Of a DNA stretch of 64,000 nucleotides, positions 44,117 to 53,815 are shown piece after piece. Location of the stretch: the NCBI GenBank assembly GCA_963772555.1, contig CAVYXQ010000009.1:62001-126000 (forward strand), read 5' to 3'. Source of the DNA: Roseiarcus sp963772555. Its GTDB lineage: Bacteria > Pseudomonadota > Alphaproteobacteria > Rhizobiales > Beijerinckiaceae. Each line of letters begins with the position of its first letter. Positions within the stretch are counted from its first letter, which is position 1. The notes below the pieces were generated by a model. The model made no database searches and was not told where the DNA came from. It was given only the letters and a program-made list of their open reading frames with translations. Both the position numbers and the translations under genes were made by a program.

Positions 44117-45959
44117 TTTGCACAGTTTTTGCGCTTGATATTTGGCGGCGAGTCGGATTCCGTGGTGCTCGATAGCGAGGGCCCATGTTCTTCCGCCTCA
44201 AGAAGTCCGGCGAACGCGGCTACGTGCAGATCGTCGAGAACACGCGCGACGGCGCCGCCGTCCGCCAGAGGGTGATCGCCAATCTGGGCCGTGCCGACGC
44301 GTTGGCCGCCTCCGGCGCGCTCGCTTCGCTGATCGCCTCGGGCGCCAAGCTCACCGATCAGGTTCTGCTGATCAATGCGCTCGATGAGGACGCCCAAGGC
44401 GAGCTGTCGGTCGCCGCCAAGCGGATCGGCGGGCCGATGCTGTTCGGCAGAGTTCTGGGAGCGGCTCGGCGTCGCCGACGTCCTGGCCGGCTTGCTGAAG
44501 GAGCGCGCGTTCGAGTTTCCGGTCGAGCGCGCCGTGTTCGTCGCCGCGCTGCATCGGCTATTCGTTTCGGGATCGGATCGCGACTGTTCGTCGTGGATGG
44601 AGGATTACGACATCCCTGGCGCCGAAGGGCTCGATCTGCATCACTTCTACCGCGCCATGGCCTGGCTCGGCGAGGAGGTGGAGGAGAAGCCCGACGGGGC
44701 GCTCGCGCCTCGCTGCGTCAAGGACCTGATCGAGGAGCGGTTGTTCGACCGCCGCCGCGATCTCTTCACCGACCTTTCCGTCGTATTCATGGACACCACC
44801 AGCCTCTCCTTCTACGGCCAGGGCGGCCAGACGCTCGGCGAGTACGGCTACTCCAAGGACTATCGCCCCGATTTGAAGCAGATGATCCTCGGCCTCGTCG
44901 TCGACGGCGACGGCCGGCCGATCTGCACCGAGATGTGGCCGGGGAACACCGCCGACGTGACGTCGCTGTTGCCGGTGGTCGACCGCTTGCGGGAGCGCTT
45001 TTCCATCGGCCGGGTCTGCGTCGTCGCCGACCGTGGCATGATCTCGGCGGCGACCATCGCCGGACTCGAGGAGCGCAAGCTCGAATATATCCTCGGCGCG
45101 CGCGAGCGCTCCGACGCGATCGTGCGCAAGATCGTGCTCGAGAACGACGATCCTTTCGTCCCCCTGCTCATCGAGCGCAAGGCGGGAGAGACCCAGCTCT
45201 TCGTCAAGCAGGTCAAGATCGAAGGCGTCCGCTATGTCGTCTGCCGCAACGAGGCGGAGGCCGAGAACGACCGCAAGGACCGCGAAGCGATTGTCGCCGC
45301 GCTCGACGCGCAATTGAAGAAGGGCGACAAGGCGCTGATCGGCAACTCCGCCTATCGGCGCTATCTGCGCAAAGTCGCGGCCAAGGGCGCTCGCTCATTC
45401 GTGATCGACGTGGGCAAGCTCGCCGAAGAGGCGAGCTTTGACGGGATCTTCGTGCTGCGCACGAATGCGAAGGTGACCCCTCTGCAGGCAGTTTTGCGCT
45501 ATCGCGATCTTCTCCTTGTCGAGGATCTTTTCCGTCGAACCAAGGCGATCATGCGCACGCGGCCGATCTTCCATTCCTCCGACGCCGCCATCCGCGGCCA
45601 TGTCTTCTGCTCGTTCCTGGCGCTCGCGATGCAGAAGCATCTCGACGACCTCGCCCGCCAGGCCAGCCTCGCGCCGGAATGGAAAGACCTCTTGCGCGAT
45701 CTCGATCGTCTACAACAGGTGCGCATCCATTACCGAGCCGCCGACTGGCTCGTGCGCACCGACGCCGCGCCAGATGTGACCAGGCTCTTCAAACGCGCCC
45801 ATGTCGCCCTGCCGTCCCGCGCCCGGCAGGCCCGTCCGCCGCCGCCCCCGCCCAAACACGACCGAAAACGCCGCGGTCGCCCAAAGCGTAGTGCCACGCC
45901 AACTTGAATTTCGCCGGAACACCAACATAATCAACCATTTGCAAAAATCAGGTGTTCAA
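44117..45959 (+). mobile_element. IS1634-family-like insertion sequence
   Basis: Contains a DDE transposase of IS1634 type. Imperfect terminal inverted repeats are proposed at 44117-44132 (TTTGCACAGTTTTTGC) and, in reverse complement, 45941-45959 (TTGAACACCTGATTTTTGC); they share TTG, CAC and TTTTTGC. No clear target duplication was found, so the edges are approximate. It separates the catabolic island from the housekeeping side. Confidence 0.55.
44185..45907 (+). pseudogene. IS1634-family transposase, frameshifted in this sequence
   Basis: About 573 residues when corrected. Opens MFFRLKKSGERGYVQIVENTRDG and contains the DDE-type core: VVFMDTTSLSFYG (first Asp), CVVADRGMISAATIAGL (second Asp), and FLALAMQKHLDDL near the end, with a Pro-rich basic tail. 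The frame breaks after GGPMLFGR; removing one base of GAGTTC (44450-44455) gives RVWERLGVADVLAGLLKERAF. IS families normally use -1, not +1, shifting, so this is treated as a lesion or a sequence error. Confidence 0.82.
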
Positions 45960-45987
45960 GTCGGGTCAAACTGATTGAGCAGGCGCT

Positions 45988-46007
45988 CCACAGCCGCCCG
46001 GCTGTGG
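45988..46007. repeat. short perfect stem-loop beside the IS
   Basis: CCACAGCCGCCCGGCTGTGG forms an 8-bp stem with a 4-base loop, about 30 bases right of the proposed IS end. Could be a terminator-like hairpin; no T-tract follows. Confidence 0.35.
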
Positions 46008-46167
46008 CTCAGGCGACCGTAACGCACAAACCGCAGACCGCCGGTCGGGAGTGAGCCTGCGTGGGCCCCCAGCGATTGGATCGCGCTCGGTCTCTCCGTA
46101 TGCTCGCGCATGCCGCTTCAAGCTGGTTTTCTTCACCGCCCCGCCGCCTCAACTGAGTCTCGAGCCC

Positions 46168-47409
46168 ATGGTCGCGCCCAGCTCAACCCCGAACCGGCCC
46201 ACGGATGTGAGTCCCGTCCCGGACACCGGCAGGAAGGATCTTCAGGATTTCTCGAACCTATCCCGCGCGCCGGCTATCGCCTACCTGCAGAAGCAGAAGC
46301 TGCGGAGCCCGCACAAAGCCAGACGTGCGCCAAAGGGTGCGTTCCCGGACATCAGTCTTTTCTTGCCACACAATCTTTTTCGCTGGGCCGCTCAATACGT
46401 CCGATACCGTATCGGCGCCAAGCACAAGTTCCGCACCTACGAAGACCCATCGGATGACGGCGTCTATCCGTTCGACATCGGCGAGACCCGAATGGCCCTG
46501 GCGGGCGACTGGGGCTCCGGCACGGATGAGGCTCACAGAATCGGTCAGCTTATTTCCAAGTTCAAGCCCCACTACTCGATCCATCTGGGCGACGTCTACT
46601 TCGTCGGCGATCCGAGGGAGGTCAGGGTGAATTTCCTTGGCGAGAAGCTCTCCCAATACGAGCCCTGCCGCTGGCCAAGCGGGTCAAAGGGGACCTTCGC
46701 GCTGAATGGCAATCATGAGATGTACGCAAGGGGATTCGGATATTTCGACCTGATCTTGCCCCGTATGGGGTTGGAAAAGAACGGCCGCCACCTCGGTCAA
46801 AAGGCCAGCTTCTTCTGCCTGAAAAATGAGAATTGGTGGGTCATCGGCCTGGATACGGGCTATAATTCCATCGGGATACCGATTGTGGAAAATCTCCGCC
46901 GTCCGGACTGTGCGCTTCCTGACGAGCTGGTGTCATGGCTGCGCAGGTTTTTTGACCCGGGCAAAGACAAGCGCGGCATCGTCCTTCTCAGCCATCATCA
47001 ATACTATTCGAGTTTCGATGACTGGTACGTCCGGCCGGCTGAACAACTGGCCGAGTTCATTTCGCGCCCAGTCCTGTGGTTCTGGGGGCATGAGCATCGC
47101 TTTGCCATTTACGGGAAATATCGGACGGACAAAGGCATAGAGGCTTATGGACGTTGCATCGGTCATGGCGGGATGCCGGTCGAGCTGCCAGGTCCCGTCA
47201 AGCATTCGCAATGCAAACTGGAGCTGGTGGACAGCCGTCGCTACAGGAGCGACGAAAAGATCGCCGTTGGCGTCAACGGCTTCGCCAGGCTCACTTTTAC
47301 CGGCGCAACCTTGAAGGTCGACTACGTCGACATCGACGACGCCGTCTTGTTTACCGAAACCTGGACGACAGATGAAGAGGGCGGCGTCGCCCGCATCTCG
47401 TCCTCCTGA
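46168..47409 (+). CDS. metallophosphoesterase (calcineurin-like)
   Basis: 413 residues. The five phosphoesterase motifs are in order: GDWGSG (near residue 113), HLGDVYFVGDP, LNGNHEMYARG, VLLSHHQYYSSFD and FWGHEHRFAIYG. A dinuclear metal centre is therefore expected. The N-terminal 90 residues are basic and Pro-rich with no signal peptide. ATG at MVAPSSTPNRP is preferred over a frame reaching 39 codons further upstream; neither has a clear ribosome site. Stands alone right of the IS. Substrate (phosphodiester or nucleotide) cannot be told. Confidence 0.8.
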   Translation: MVAPSSTPNRPTDVSPVPDTGRKDLQDFSNLSRAPAIAYLQKQKLRSPHKARRAPKGAFPDISLFLPHNLFRWAAQYVRYRIGAKHKFRTYEDPSDDGVYPFDIGETRMALAGDWGSGTDEAHRIGQLISKFKPHYSIHLGDVYFVGDPREVRVNFLGEKLSQYEPCRWPSGSKGTFALNGNHEMYARGFGYFDLILPRMGLEKNGRHLGQKASFFCLKNENWWVIGLDTGYNSIGIPIVENLRRPDCALPDELVSWLRRFFDPGKDKRGIVLLSHHQYYSSFDDWYVRPAEQLAEFISRPVLWFWGHEHRFAIYGKYRTDKGIEAYGRCIGHGGMPVELPGPVKHSQCKLELVDSRRYRSDEKIAVGVNGFARLTFTGATLKVDYVDIDDAVLFTETWTTDEEGGVARISSS

Positions 47410-47843
47410 TGAGGTTGCGGCTTAGATAATGCGATCGGGCCGATCGGCGCATCCCTCTGCGCCGCCGTGCGCGGCAAACCCGACGGCGAGGACATTGGCT
47501 GCGGCGCCCCACAAACGCATGGGAAGGACAGGATCAAGACGGCCTCCGTTCAGGAAACGGTCGCGCCGCGCTTTGGCGCGACGTCGACGAACGACGAGGT
47601 AAGTCGCGCGGGGTTCAGGCGGGAAGGCCGGGGCCGAACGGCGAGGCAGGCTCCGCCGCACGGGCGAATCCCGCGGCGCCGGATCGGCCATCGTAGCGCC
47701 GGAATCGAGCTCAGAGGCGACAATCATTGTCCGGGATCGAACGGCGCTATTCGACACAGCGGGCAAGCCTCGGCTGCCGCAGCCGTCGGATCAGCGTCGC
47801 ACAAGCATCGAGTGGCAGATCACAAAACGAAGAGAGGTCTGAG
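47410..47843. other. 434-base stretch without a supported gene
   Basis: Several open frames cross it on both strands but none has a ribosome site or recognisable family. Nothing else structured was found apart from a GCGCCGCGCTTTGGCGCGAC near-palindrome around 47562. Confidence 0.4.
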
Positions 47844-48035
47844 ATGCGATCGCAGCTGCGACGCCGGAAAGAGCGGATTCAACAAATTGAGGCTGAAGCG
47901 GACGCGCTGGTGCGTGATTTTGGCGCAGATGCTTATTCGCAAGCGCGACGGTGGGAGCGCGAGACCGATAGCAGGATGATGGCGCGAATGTGGAATCAAG
48001 TCGCGATCACGGTTGCGTCTAAAGGGCTCCGCTAG
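47844..48035 (+). CDS. small conserved helical protein, function unknown
   Basis: 63 residues, MRSQLRRRKERIQQIEAEADALVRDFGADAYSQARRWERE and onward: highly charged, probably one long helix with coiled-coil character followed by a short helix. GAGAGG precedes the ATG. I recall similar short proteins in other Hyphomicrobiales but no function. Isolated, same strand as its neighbours. Confidence 0.5.
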   Translation: MRSQLRRRKERIQQIEAEADALVRDFGADAYSQARRWERETDSRMMARMWNQVAITVASKGLR

Positions 48036-48266
48036 GTCCGCTTCAAAACCGTTTCTCAGAGGGCTGACGGGCTCATGTTGATACGCATCGATCGCTGGTT
48101 GCTATGCAAATAGGAGAGCGAGCGCCGTTCCTCACTGGCGTGAGGCGCGCAGGCGGGCGCCAGCGTGACATCGCCCTAGCCCCGATAGCCGCGCCTTCGA
48201 CGATCGAAGTGGCGCGGGCCGGACGCAGCCTCTAAGAGTCCGGTCCCCGCCGAAGGGACTGGACCC

Positions 48267-49688
48267 TTGAACGCTCCCCGCGTCGCCAGCGACAAGGCCA
48301 GGCCCGTCTTCACCGACGGGTCGCTGATCCGCCATGTCGCGGTGATGACCGCGACCGGCGCCGTCGGCCTCACGGCGGTGTTTTCGATCGATCTCCTGTC
48401 GCTCTTCTGGGTCTCCCGGCTCGGCGATCAGGCCTACAAGGCCGCGATCGGCTACGTCGGCCTCGCGACCTTCTTCGCCATGTCGATCAGCATCGGCCTC
48501 ACCATCGCCGCCTCGGCGACGGTGTCGCGGGCGCTCGGCGCGGACGACCGGCCGCGCGGGCGGCGGCTCGCCGCCTCGGCGCTGACGATCACGGCGCTCA
48601 TCTCCACGGCCGTGGCGGCGCTGATGTTCGCCTTTCGCGACTGGGGCCTGACGACGCTCCTGCATGCGAGCGGCGAACCGCTCGAAGTCGCTTCGAAGTT
48701 TCTCGCCATCACCCTGCCGGCGAATGTGCCGATGGCGCTCGGCATGGCGATGTCGGGTTTGTTGCGCGCCGTCGGCGACGCGCGCCGCGCCATGTATGTC
48801 ACGCTCACCGGCGCGATCGTCACCGCCATTCTCGATCCGCTCCTGATCTTCGGCTTCGGCCTCGGCGTCTACGGCGCCGCCTGGGCGAGCGTCGTCGCCC
48901 GCCTCACCTGGCTCTATGTCGGCTGGCATGGAGCCGTCAGGGTGCACGACATCGTCGCGCGCCCGAACCTCGACGCGACGCGCGGCGACTTCGGGCCGAT
49001 CATGGCGGTCGGCTTTCCGGCGGTCATGGCCAATCTCGCGACGCCTGTCGGCTCTGCCTATACGGTCAGGGTCTTCTCCGACATCGGCGAGGCGGCGATC
49101 GCCGCCGCGGCGATCATCGACCGGGTGACGCCTGTCGCCTTCGCCATCGTCTTCGCGCTGACCGGCTCGATCGGCCCGATCATCGGCCAGAACTACGGCG
49201 CAAGGCAGATGGAGCGGGTCCAGCGGGCGCTGACCAATTCGTTTCTTCTGGCGATCGGCTATGTGCTCGTCGCCTGGGCGGCGTTGGCCTTCGCCGCGCC
49301 ATGGCTCGTCTCGGCCTTCGACGCCAAGGGCGACAGCGCCGCCTATGTCATCTTCTACTGCCGCTATGGCGTCGTCGCCTGGCTCTTTCTCGCATGCCTC
49401 TTCGTCGCCAACACCGCGTTCAACAATCTCGGCTTTCCGGTTCTGAGCATGGCCTTCAACTGGGGCCGGGCGACGCTGGGCACGATTCCGTTCGTGACCT
49501 TGGGCGTGCATTATGGTGGAGTGCAGGGCGGCCTCATCGGCGTGGCGCTCGGCTGCGCGGTGTTCGGCCTCATCGCTGTGGCGGCGGCCTATGCGGCGAC
49601 GGCCCGTCTGGCGAAAGGGATCGAGGCGAATCGGTTGCCGCATCCGCGGGCCCTGGGCCCAGTGGAATTGGGAAAGGCGGAGCCATGA
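48267..49688 (+). CDS. MATE-family efflux transporter
   Basis: 473 residues, about 12 membrane helices, in two related halves: VFSIDLLSLFWVSRLGDQAYKAAIGY opens the first and IMAVGFPAVMANLATPVGSAYTVRVFSDIG the second. SGLLRAVGDARRAMYVTLTGAIVTAILDPLLIFGFGLGVYGAAWASVVAR is the typical MATE loop and helix. The TTG start has AAGGGA upstream and yields the expected N-terminal cytoplasmic tail. Exports cationic or aromatic compounds driven by Na+ or H+. ATGA overlap with the next gene. Confidence 0.87.
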   Translation: MNAPRVASDKARPVFTDGSLIRHVAVMTATGAVGLTAVFSIDLLSLFWVSRLGDQAYKAAIGYVGLATFFAMSISIGLTIAASATVSRALGADDRPRGRRLAASALTITALISTAVAALMFAFRDWGLTTLLHASGEPLEVASKFLAITLPANVPMALGMAMSGLLRAVGDARRAMYVTLTGAIVTAILDPLLIFGFGLGVYGAAWASVVARLTWLYVGWHGAVRVHDIVARPNLDATRGDFGPIMAVGFPAVMANLATPVGSAYTVRVFSDIGEAAIAAAAIIDRVTPVAFAIVFALTGSIGPIIGQNYGARQMERVQRALTNSFLLAIGYVLVAWAALAFAAPWLVSAFDAKGDSAAYVIFYCRYGVVAWLFLACLFVANTAFNNLGFPVLSMAFNWGRATLGTIPFVTLGVHYGGVQGGLIGVALGCAVFGLIAVAAAYAATARLAKGIEANRLPHPRALGPVELGKAEP

Positions 49689-50383
49689 CTCTCAACGACA
49701 TTGTCCAGTCCGCGCAAGGCGGCAAGGCGGTCGACCATCTGGCCGCGGAATTCGGTCTGACGAGCGCGCAAACGCAAGGCGCGCTCGAGGCCATGATGCC
49801 AGCCTTCGCCCAGGCGCTGAAAGATCGGGCCGCCGAGCCCGCCGCGCTTGGTGGGCTCCTGACGGAAATGGCCAGCGGCGCCCATGCGGCGGCCTATTCC
49901 GAGCCCGGTCAGGCGGCGGGCGCGGGCGCGGCGGGGGCCGGGGCCCTCGGGCAGATGTTCGGTTCGCCCGAGGCGATCGACAAGGTCGCACAACATGTCG
50001 CCAAGGTCTCCGGCGTCGGCCCGGAGAAGATCGCGGCGATGCTGCCGGCGGTCGCCTCGATGTTGACCGGAGGGCTGGCGCATTCGCTGGCTGCCGCGGG
50101 ACATTCCGGCGCCTTGAGCGAGCTCGCCGGCGCTGCCGCCGCGCCGGGAGGACTGGGCACGGCGCTCGGCGCGGAGACGAGCGGCGGCGGACGCCTGGGT
50201 TCGATCATGAGCTCGATCTTCGGCGGATCGCGCGAGCCGGCCAACCCGCAGACGGCGGCTCTCGTCGCCGGACTGGCGTCGCTGAGCGCCATGTTTGTCG
50301 CCGGCGTCCAGGTCTCGCAGGCGCAGCAGGCGGCGATGAACGCAGCCGCACAGTCGTTCCTTCAGCCGCCGCCGAGCGTCTGA
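49685..50383 (+). CDS. DUF937-family protein
   Basis: 232 residues, very rich in Ala and Gly. MTLNDIVQSAQGGKAVDHLAAEFGLTSAQTQGALEAMMPAFAQAL is the DUF937 repeat-like opening, and KIAAMLPAVASMLTGGLAHSL a second repeat unit. A weakly hydrophobic end (ALVAGLASLSAMFVAGVQV) may associate with membranes. Start overlaps the MATE stop (ATGA), so the two are co-expressed. Function of the family is unknown. Confidence 0.7.
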   Translation: MTLNDIVQSAQGGKAVDHLAAEFGLTSAQTQGALEAMMPAFAQALKDRAAEPAALGGLLTEMASGAHAAAYSEPGQAAGAGAAGAGALGQMFGSPEAIDKVAQHVAKVSGVGPEKIAAMLPAVASMLTGGLAHSLAAAGHSGALSELAGAAAAPGGLGTALGAETSGGGRLGSIMSSIFGGSREPANPQTAALVAGLASLSAMFVAGVQVSQAQQAAMNAAAQSFLQPPPSV

Positions 50384-50581
50384 GGCGGGCGGCGCGACCG
50401 CGGGCCTGCGCTCGTCTGCGAAGGCTTTGCTGCGCGCGCGCCGGCCCACGAGCGTCAAACGATAAAAGCCCGTTGCGTCGCGGCGACGCGCCGGCAAAAG
50501 GGCTTGGTTTGCAATGTCCCGCCCGCCTGACTATCTAGCCGCCATTCGCCGGCGCGCCGGCCGGGTGGGGTCAACGCCTTT

Positions 50582-51952
50582 ATGGCTCGCGACGTGGTCG
50601 ATGGGGAAATTGTCGAATCGCGCGACGCGCTTGCGGCTTGGCTCGAAGCCGGGTGCAAGCCGGCCGGCCCCTTTCGCGTCGGCACGGAGCACGAGAAGAT
50701 TCCTTTTTACCGCGCCGGCCTCGCGCCTGTGCCCTACGAGGGCGAAAGCGGGATTCGCGCGCTGCTCGAAGGAATGAACGCCAGGCTCGGTTGGGAGCGG
50801 ATCGAGGACGGCGGCCATCTGATCGGCCTCTATGACGCAAACGGCGGCGCGGCCATTTCGCTCGAACCCGGCGGCCAGTTCGAACTGTCGGGCGCGCCGC
50901 TCGAGACGGCGCACGACACCGCAGCCGAGCTTGAGCGCCATCTCACCCACTGCCAGGCCGTCGCCGGTCCGCTCGGGATCGGCTTCCTGTCGCTCGGCAT
51001 GAGTCCGAAATGGACGTTGGTCGAGACGCCGATCATGCCGAAGAGCCGCTACGGCATCATGAAGCGCTACATGCCCAAGGTCGGGACGCGCGGGCTCGAC
51101 ATGATGTTTCGCACCGCCACCGTGCAGGCCAATCTCGACTATCGCAACGAAGCGGACATGGTCGCCAAGATGCGCGTGGGGCTTGCGCTGCAGCCGGCGA
51201 TCACCGCGCTTTTCGCCAATTCGCCGTTCACCGACGGCAAGCTGAACGGCTTCCTTTCCGCGCGGTCCGAAATCTGGCGCCATACCGACGCCGCGCGCAC
51301 CGGCATGCTGCCTTTCGTCTTCGAGCCGGGCATGGGCTTCGAGCGCTACGTCGACTATGCGCTCGACGTGCCGCTCTATCTCCTGAAGCGGGGTTCGGCC
51401 TATATCGACGTCGCCGGGGCGAGCTTTCGCGATCTCATCGCAGGGCGGCTCGAGGCGGCCCCCGGCGAGCGGGCGACGATCGCCGACTGGGTGAACCATC
51501 TTGCCTCGATCTTTCCCGAAGTGCGGCTCAAGCGCTATCTCGAAATGCGCGGCGCCGACGTCGGGCCGCCGGAGCGCATCGTCGCGCTCTCAGCGATGAT
51601 GATGGGGCTCTACTACGACGCCGAGGCGCTCGAAGCCGCCCAGGACCTCGTCCGGGACTGGAGCGCCGCCGACCGGCAAAGCCTTCGTGACGACGCGCCC
51701 CGCCTCGGGCTCAAAGCCCAGGTTCGCGGACGCGACCTGCGCAGCGTCGCGCTCGACATGCTGGCGATGGCGCGGGGCGGTTTGAAGCGCCGCGCGCGCC
51801 TCAACGCCGCAGGCGAGGACGAGACGATCTGGCTTCGTCCCCTTGAGGCGATCGCCGAAAGCGGCCGGTCGCCAGCGCAGGACTGGATCGATGCTTACGA
51901 GGGCCGATGGCGCCGCTCGGTCGACCCGGCCTTTGTCGAGGCGGTTTTCTAG
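50582..51952 (+). CDS. gshA: glutamate-cysteine ligase (plant/alphaproteobacterial type)
   Basis: 456 residues, GCS2 family. FRVGTEHEKIPFYR contains the ATP/metal-binding Glu; ISLEPGGQFELSGAPL, GMSPKWTLVETPIMPKSRYGIMKRYMPKVG and ATVQANLDYRNEADMVAKMRVGLALQPAITALFANSPF are characteristic. Makes gamma-glutamylcysteine, the first step of glutathione synthesis, in the cytosol. Monocistronic here; upstream 200 bases hold an inverted-repeat cluster (AAGCCC...GGGCTT around GCGTCGCGGCGACGC near 50475) that may end the DUF937 transcript. Confidence 0.92.
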   Translation: MARDVVDGEIVESRDALAAWLEAGCKPAGPFRVGTEHEKIPFYRAGLAPVPYEGESGIRALLEGMNARLGWERIEDGGHLIGLYDANGGAAISLEPGGQFELSGAPLETAHDTAAELERHLTHCQAVAGPLGIGFLSLGMSPKWTLVETPIMPKSRYGIMKRYMPKVGTRGLDMMFRTATVQANLDYRNEADMVAKMRVGLALQPAITALFANSPFTDGKLNGFLSARSEIWRHTDAARTGMLPFVFEPGMGFERYVDYALDVPLYLLKRGSAYIDVAGASFRDLIAGRLEAAPGERATIADWVNHLASIFPEVRLKRYLEMRGADVGPPERIVALSAMMMGLYYDAEALEAAQDLVRDWSAADRQSLRDDAPRLGLKAQVRGRDLRSVALDMLAMARGGLKRRARLNAAGEDETIWLRPLEAIAESGRSPAQDWIDAYEGRWRRSVDPAFVEAVF

Positions 51953-52086
51953 CGAAGACCCGGGAGTTCCTGCAAGGCGGCGTGAGCCGCGGCGACGGAA
52001 GCCGCAAGGATCAGCTGCGATCCCGCGGCGGCGCGAGGGCGAGGCGCGCGGACACGCCTAATCCTCGAAGCCGCTCCGTGCGGCGC

Positions 52087-52329
52087 TCACTTGCCCATTT
52101 GCGCCTTGATGCCCTGCAACGTCTTGGCGCAGCCGACGCTGACTTCCATCTTGTGGGCCTTGAGGCACTTGACGATCCGGCCGCCGCCGGGCTCGACCCC
52201 GGGACAGAGCCGCTCGGCGTCCGGCTTGCAGTATTTCATCATTTCGGCCATCTGCGCCTCGGCGATCGTGGAGAGCGAGATGAGCGCGACCGCCGACACG
52301 GCCGCGGCGGCAAGCTTGCGGACAGGCAT
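52087..52329 (-). CDS. small exported Cys-rich-repeat protein
   Basis: 80 residues. Signal peptide LAAAAVSAVALISLSTIAEAQ, then about 55 residues with four Cys (YCKPDAERLCPGVEPGGGRIVKCLKAHKMEVSVGCAKTL). The DxxRLCPGV...GGGRIxxCLxxH pattern is the cysteine-rich GCR1-type repeat found in small secreted bacterial proteins. AGGGAGGGGAA precedes the ATG. Periplasmic; function unknown. Confidence 0.72.
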   Translation of the reverse strand: MPVRKLAAAAVSAVALISLSTIAEAQMAEMMKYCKPDAERLCPGVEPGGGRIVKCLKAHKMEVSVGCAKTLQGIKAQMGK

Positions 52330-52470
52330 GGGTTCCCCTCCCTCTTGCGGTCCGATCCCGGACGCGAAACCATTTAGGGCCAGCCCGGCGTCAGGGTCAA
52401 CAAGGCCTGAACCCCGAAAAAGCTTGGGCAAAACGGTCGCGCTGCGCCCACCGGCGGCCGGTTCAACCGG

Positions 52471-52824
52471 TCAGCGGACGTCGTCGTCGTGGCGCACGGT
52501 CAGGAAGAACGGGCCTTGGCTCAAGACCGAGCCGATGGGCGTCACGATCGCGCCGATGCCCGTCACGACTGGCGCCAGCAGAGGCTTCAAGGGCGATGGC
52601 GGCTGGCCGACGCTTCCCTTTGCGGCGAAGTCGGACCCGGCCGGGATATGGCCGCGGATGCGCACGCAGCCGGCGGCCTCGCCCGTCGCCGCGGCATCCT
52701 TGCCGGCGCTGCGGCAGGCTGCGTCGTGGCGCCTGGCGTCTCCGGACGCTTGCAGCCCATCCGCGCCGGCCTGGCTCATCGAGAGCGCTGCCGCGAAAGC
52801 GGCCAGCAATACCGGCGCCTTCAT
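52471..52824 (-). CDS. small exported protein, function unknown
   Basis: 117 residues beginning MKAPVLLAAFAAALSMSQAGADG, a clear signal peptide. The mature part has two Cys (ACRSAGK and AGCVRIRGHIPAG) and a hydrophobic stretch (LLAPVVTGIGAIVTPIGSVL). The CVRIRGHIPAGSDF segment recalls the start of some alphaproteobacterial porin barrels, but the protein is far too short for one. GAGGGG upstream of the ATG. Confidence 0.5.
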   Translation of the reverse strand: MKAPVLLAAFAAALSMSQAGADGLQASGDARRHDAACRSAGKDAAATGEAAGCVRIRGHIPAGSDFAAKGSVGQPPSPLKPLLAPVVTGIGAIVTPIGSVLSQGPFFLTVRHDDDVR

Positions 52825-52931
52825 GCGCCACCCCTCGAATCCACCCTGCATTTCACGACTCGTCCCGCCTCAACGCCAGCCGAAATGGAACCACATCGTG
52901 GCGGCAACATGGCGCGCTTACGCTGCGGCGC

Positions 52932-53684
52932 TCAGCGAGAATGTCGCGGCCAGTCGCCGAGCGTCGCTTGGATGAGCGCGAGCGCGGCGACCGCGGCCGT
53001 GTCCGCGCGCAGCACCCGCGGGCCGAGACTGAGGCGCAGAACGCGCGGCAGGGCGAGGATGGCGGCGCGTTCCGCGTCGTCGAAGCCGCCCTCGGGGCCG
53101 ATCAGGAGGCCGACGCCGGCCGGCGCGTCCGCGTCGCCCAGCGCCTCGAGCGGACTCTCCTGTGCGGCGTCCTCGTCGCAGAAGACGAGCAGCCGTTCGC
53201 CCGGCCATTCGGCGAGCGTCTTCTCGAGCGGGGCAGGGGCGGCGACCTCGGGCGTCCAGATGATTCCGCACTGCTCGCAGGCTTCGATGGCGTTGGCCCT
53301 GAGGCGCTCGAGATTGAGGCGCTGGACCTGGGTGCGGCGGGTGAGGATCGGCCTCAGCCGGCGCGCGCCCATCTCGACCGCCTTCTGCGCCATATAGTCG
53401 AGCCGGGCGTGCTTCAGCGGCGCAAACAGGAAGTCGACGTCGGGCGGCGCCTCCTGCGGCCGCGTTTGCGGGGTCACGCGGAGCGAGGCGGTCTTGCGAG
53501 AACCGGCGAGGACAGCGCCGAACTCGCCGTCGCGGCCGTTGAAGACGAGGACGCGCGCGCCAGCCTTGAGCCGCAGCACGTTGACGAGATAGTTCGTCTG
53601 CTCGGGCGCGAGCGCGACGTCCGCCCCTTCGGCGAGAGGCGCCGAGACATAGAGCCGGGGCGTGGTGAAATCGGTGCGGGCCAT
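52932..53684 (-). CDS. rsmE: 16S rRNA (uracil1498-N3)-methyltransferase
   Basis: 250 residues, SPOUT-fold enzyme. N-terminal PUA-like domain (TPRLYVSAPLAEGADVALAPEQTNYLVNVLRLKAGA) and knotted C-terminal domain with the SAM-binding GLLIGPEGGFDDAERAAI and LSLGPRVLRADTAAVAAL. Methylates U1498 in the decoding region of 16S rRNA. Divergent from the DUF1223 gene. Confidence 0.93.
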   Translation of the reverse strand: MARTDFTTPRLYVSAPLAEGADVALAPEQTNYLVNVLRLKAGARVLVFNGRDGEFGAVLAGSRKTASLRVTPQTRPQEAPPDVDFLFAPLKHARLDYMAQKAVEMGARRLRPILTRRTQVQRLNLERLRANAIEACEQCGIIWTPEVAAPAPLEKTLAEWPGERLLVFCDEDAAQESPLEALGDADAPAGVGLLIGPEGGFDDAERAAILALPRVLRLSLGPRVLRADTAAVAALALIQATLGDWPRHSR

Positions 53685-53815
53685 GCCTGTCGGTGAAAGA
53701 AGCAGCGGGCCGAGCTATAGCATCGCCGCGCGCCGGGGCGATCGGTAACAAGCGCCCCGGCCGGGCCGAATGCGCTCCTGATCGGCGCAACGGGCGCCGG
53801 GCGGAGGCAAGGCGC

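Noticed and set aside
44450..44455. Programmed frameshifting in the IS transposase
   Set aside because: IS systems normally use -1 slippage on A-rich heptamers; this site needs +1, has no slippery sequence, and matches the GANTTC pattern seen in four ordinary genes.
48132..49643. 503-codon minus-strand frame
   Set aside because: Antisense to the MATE gene, extremely rich in Arg, Asp and Gly, no ribosome site or recognisable domain.
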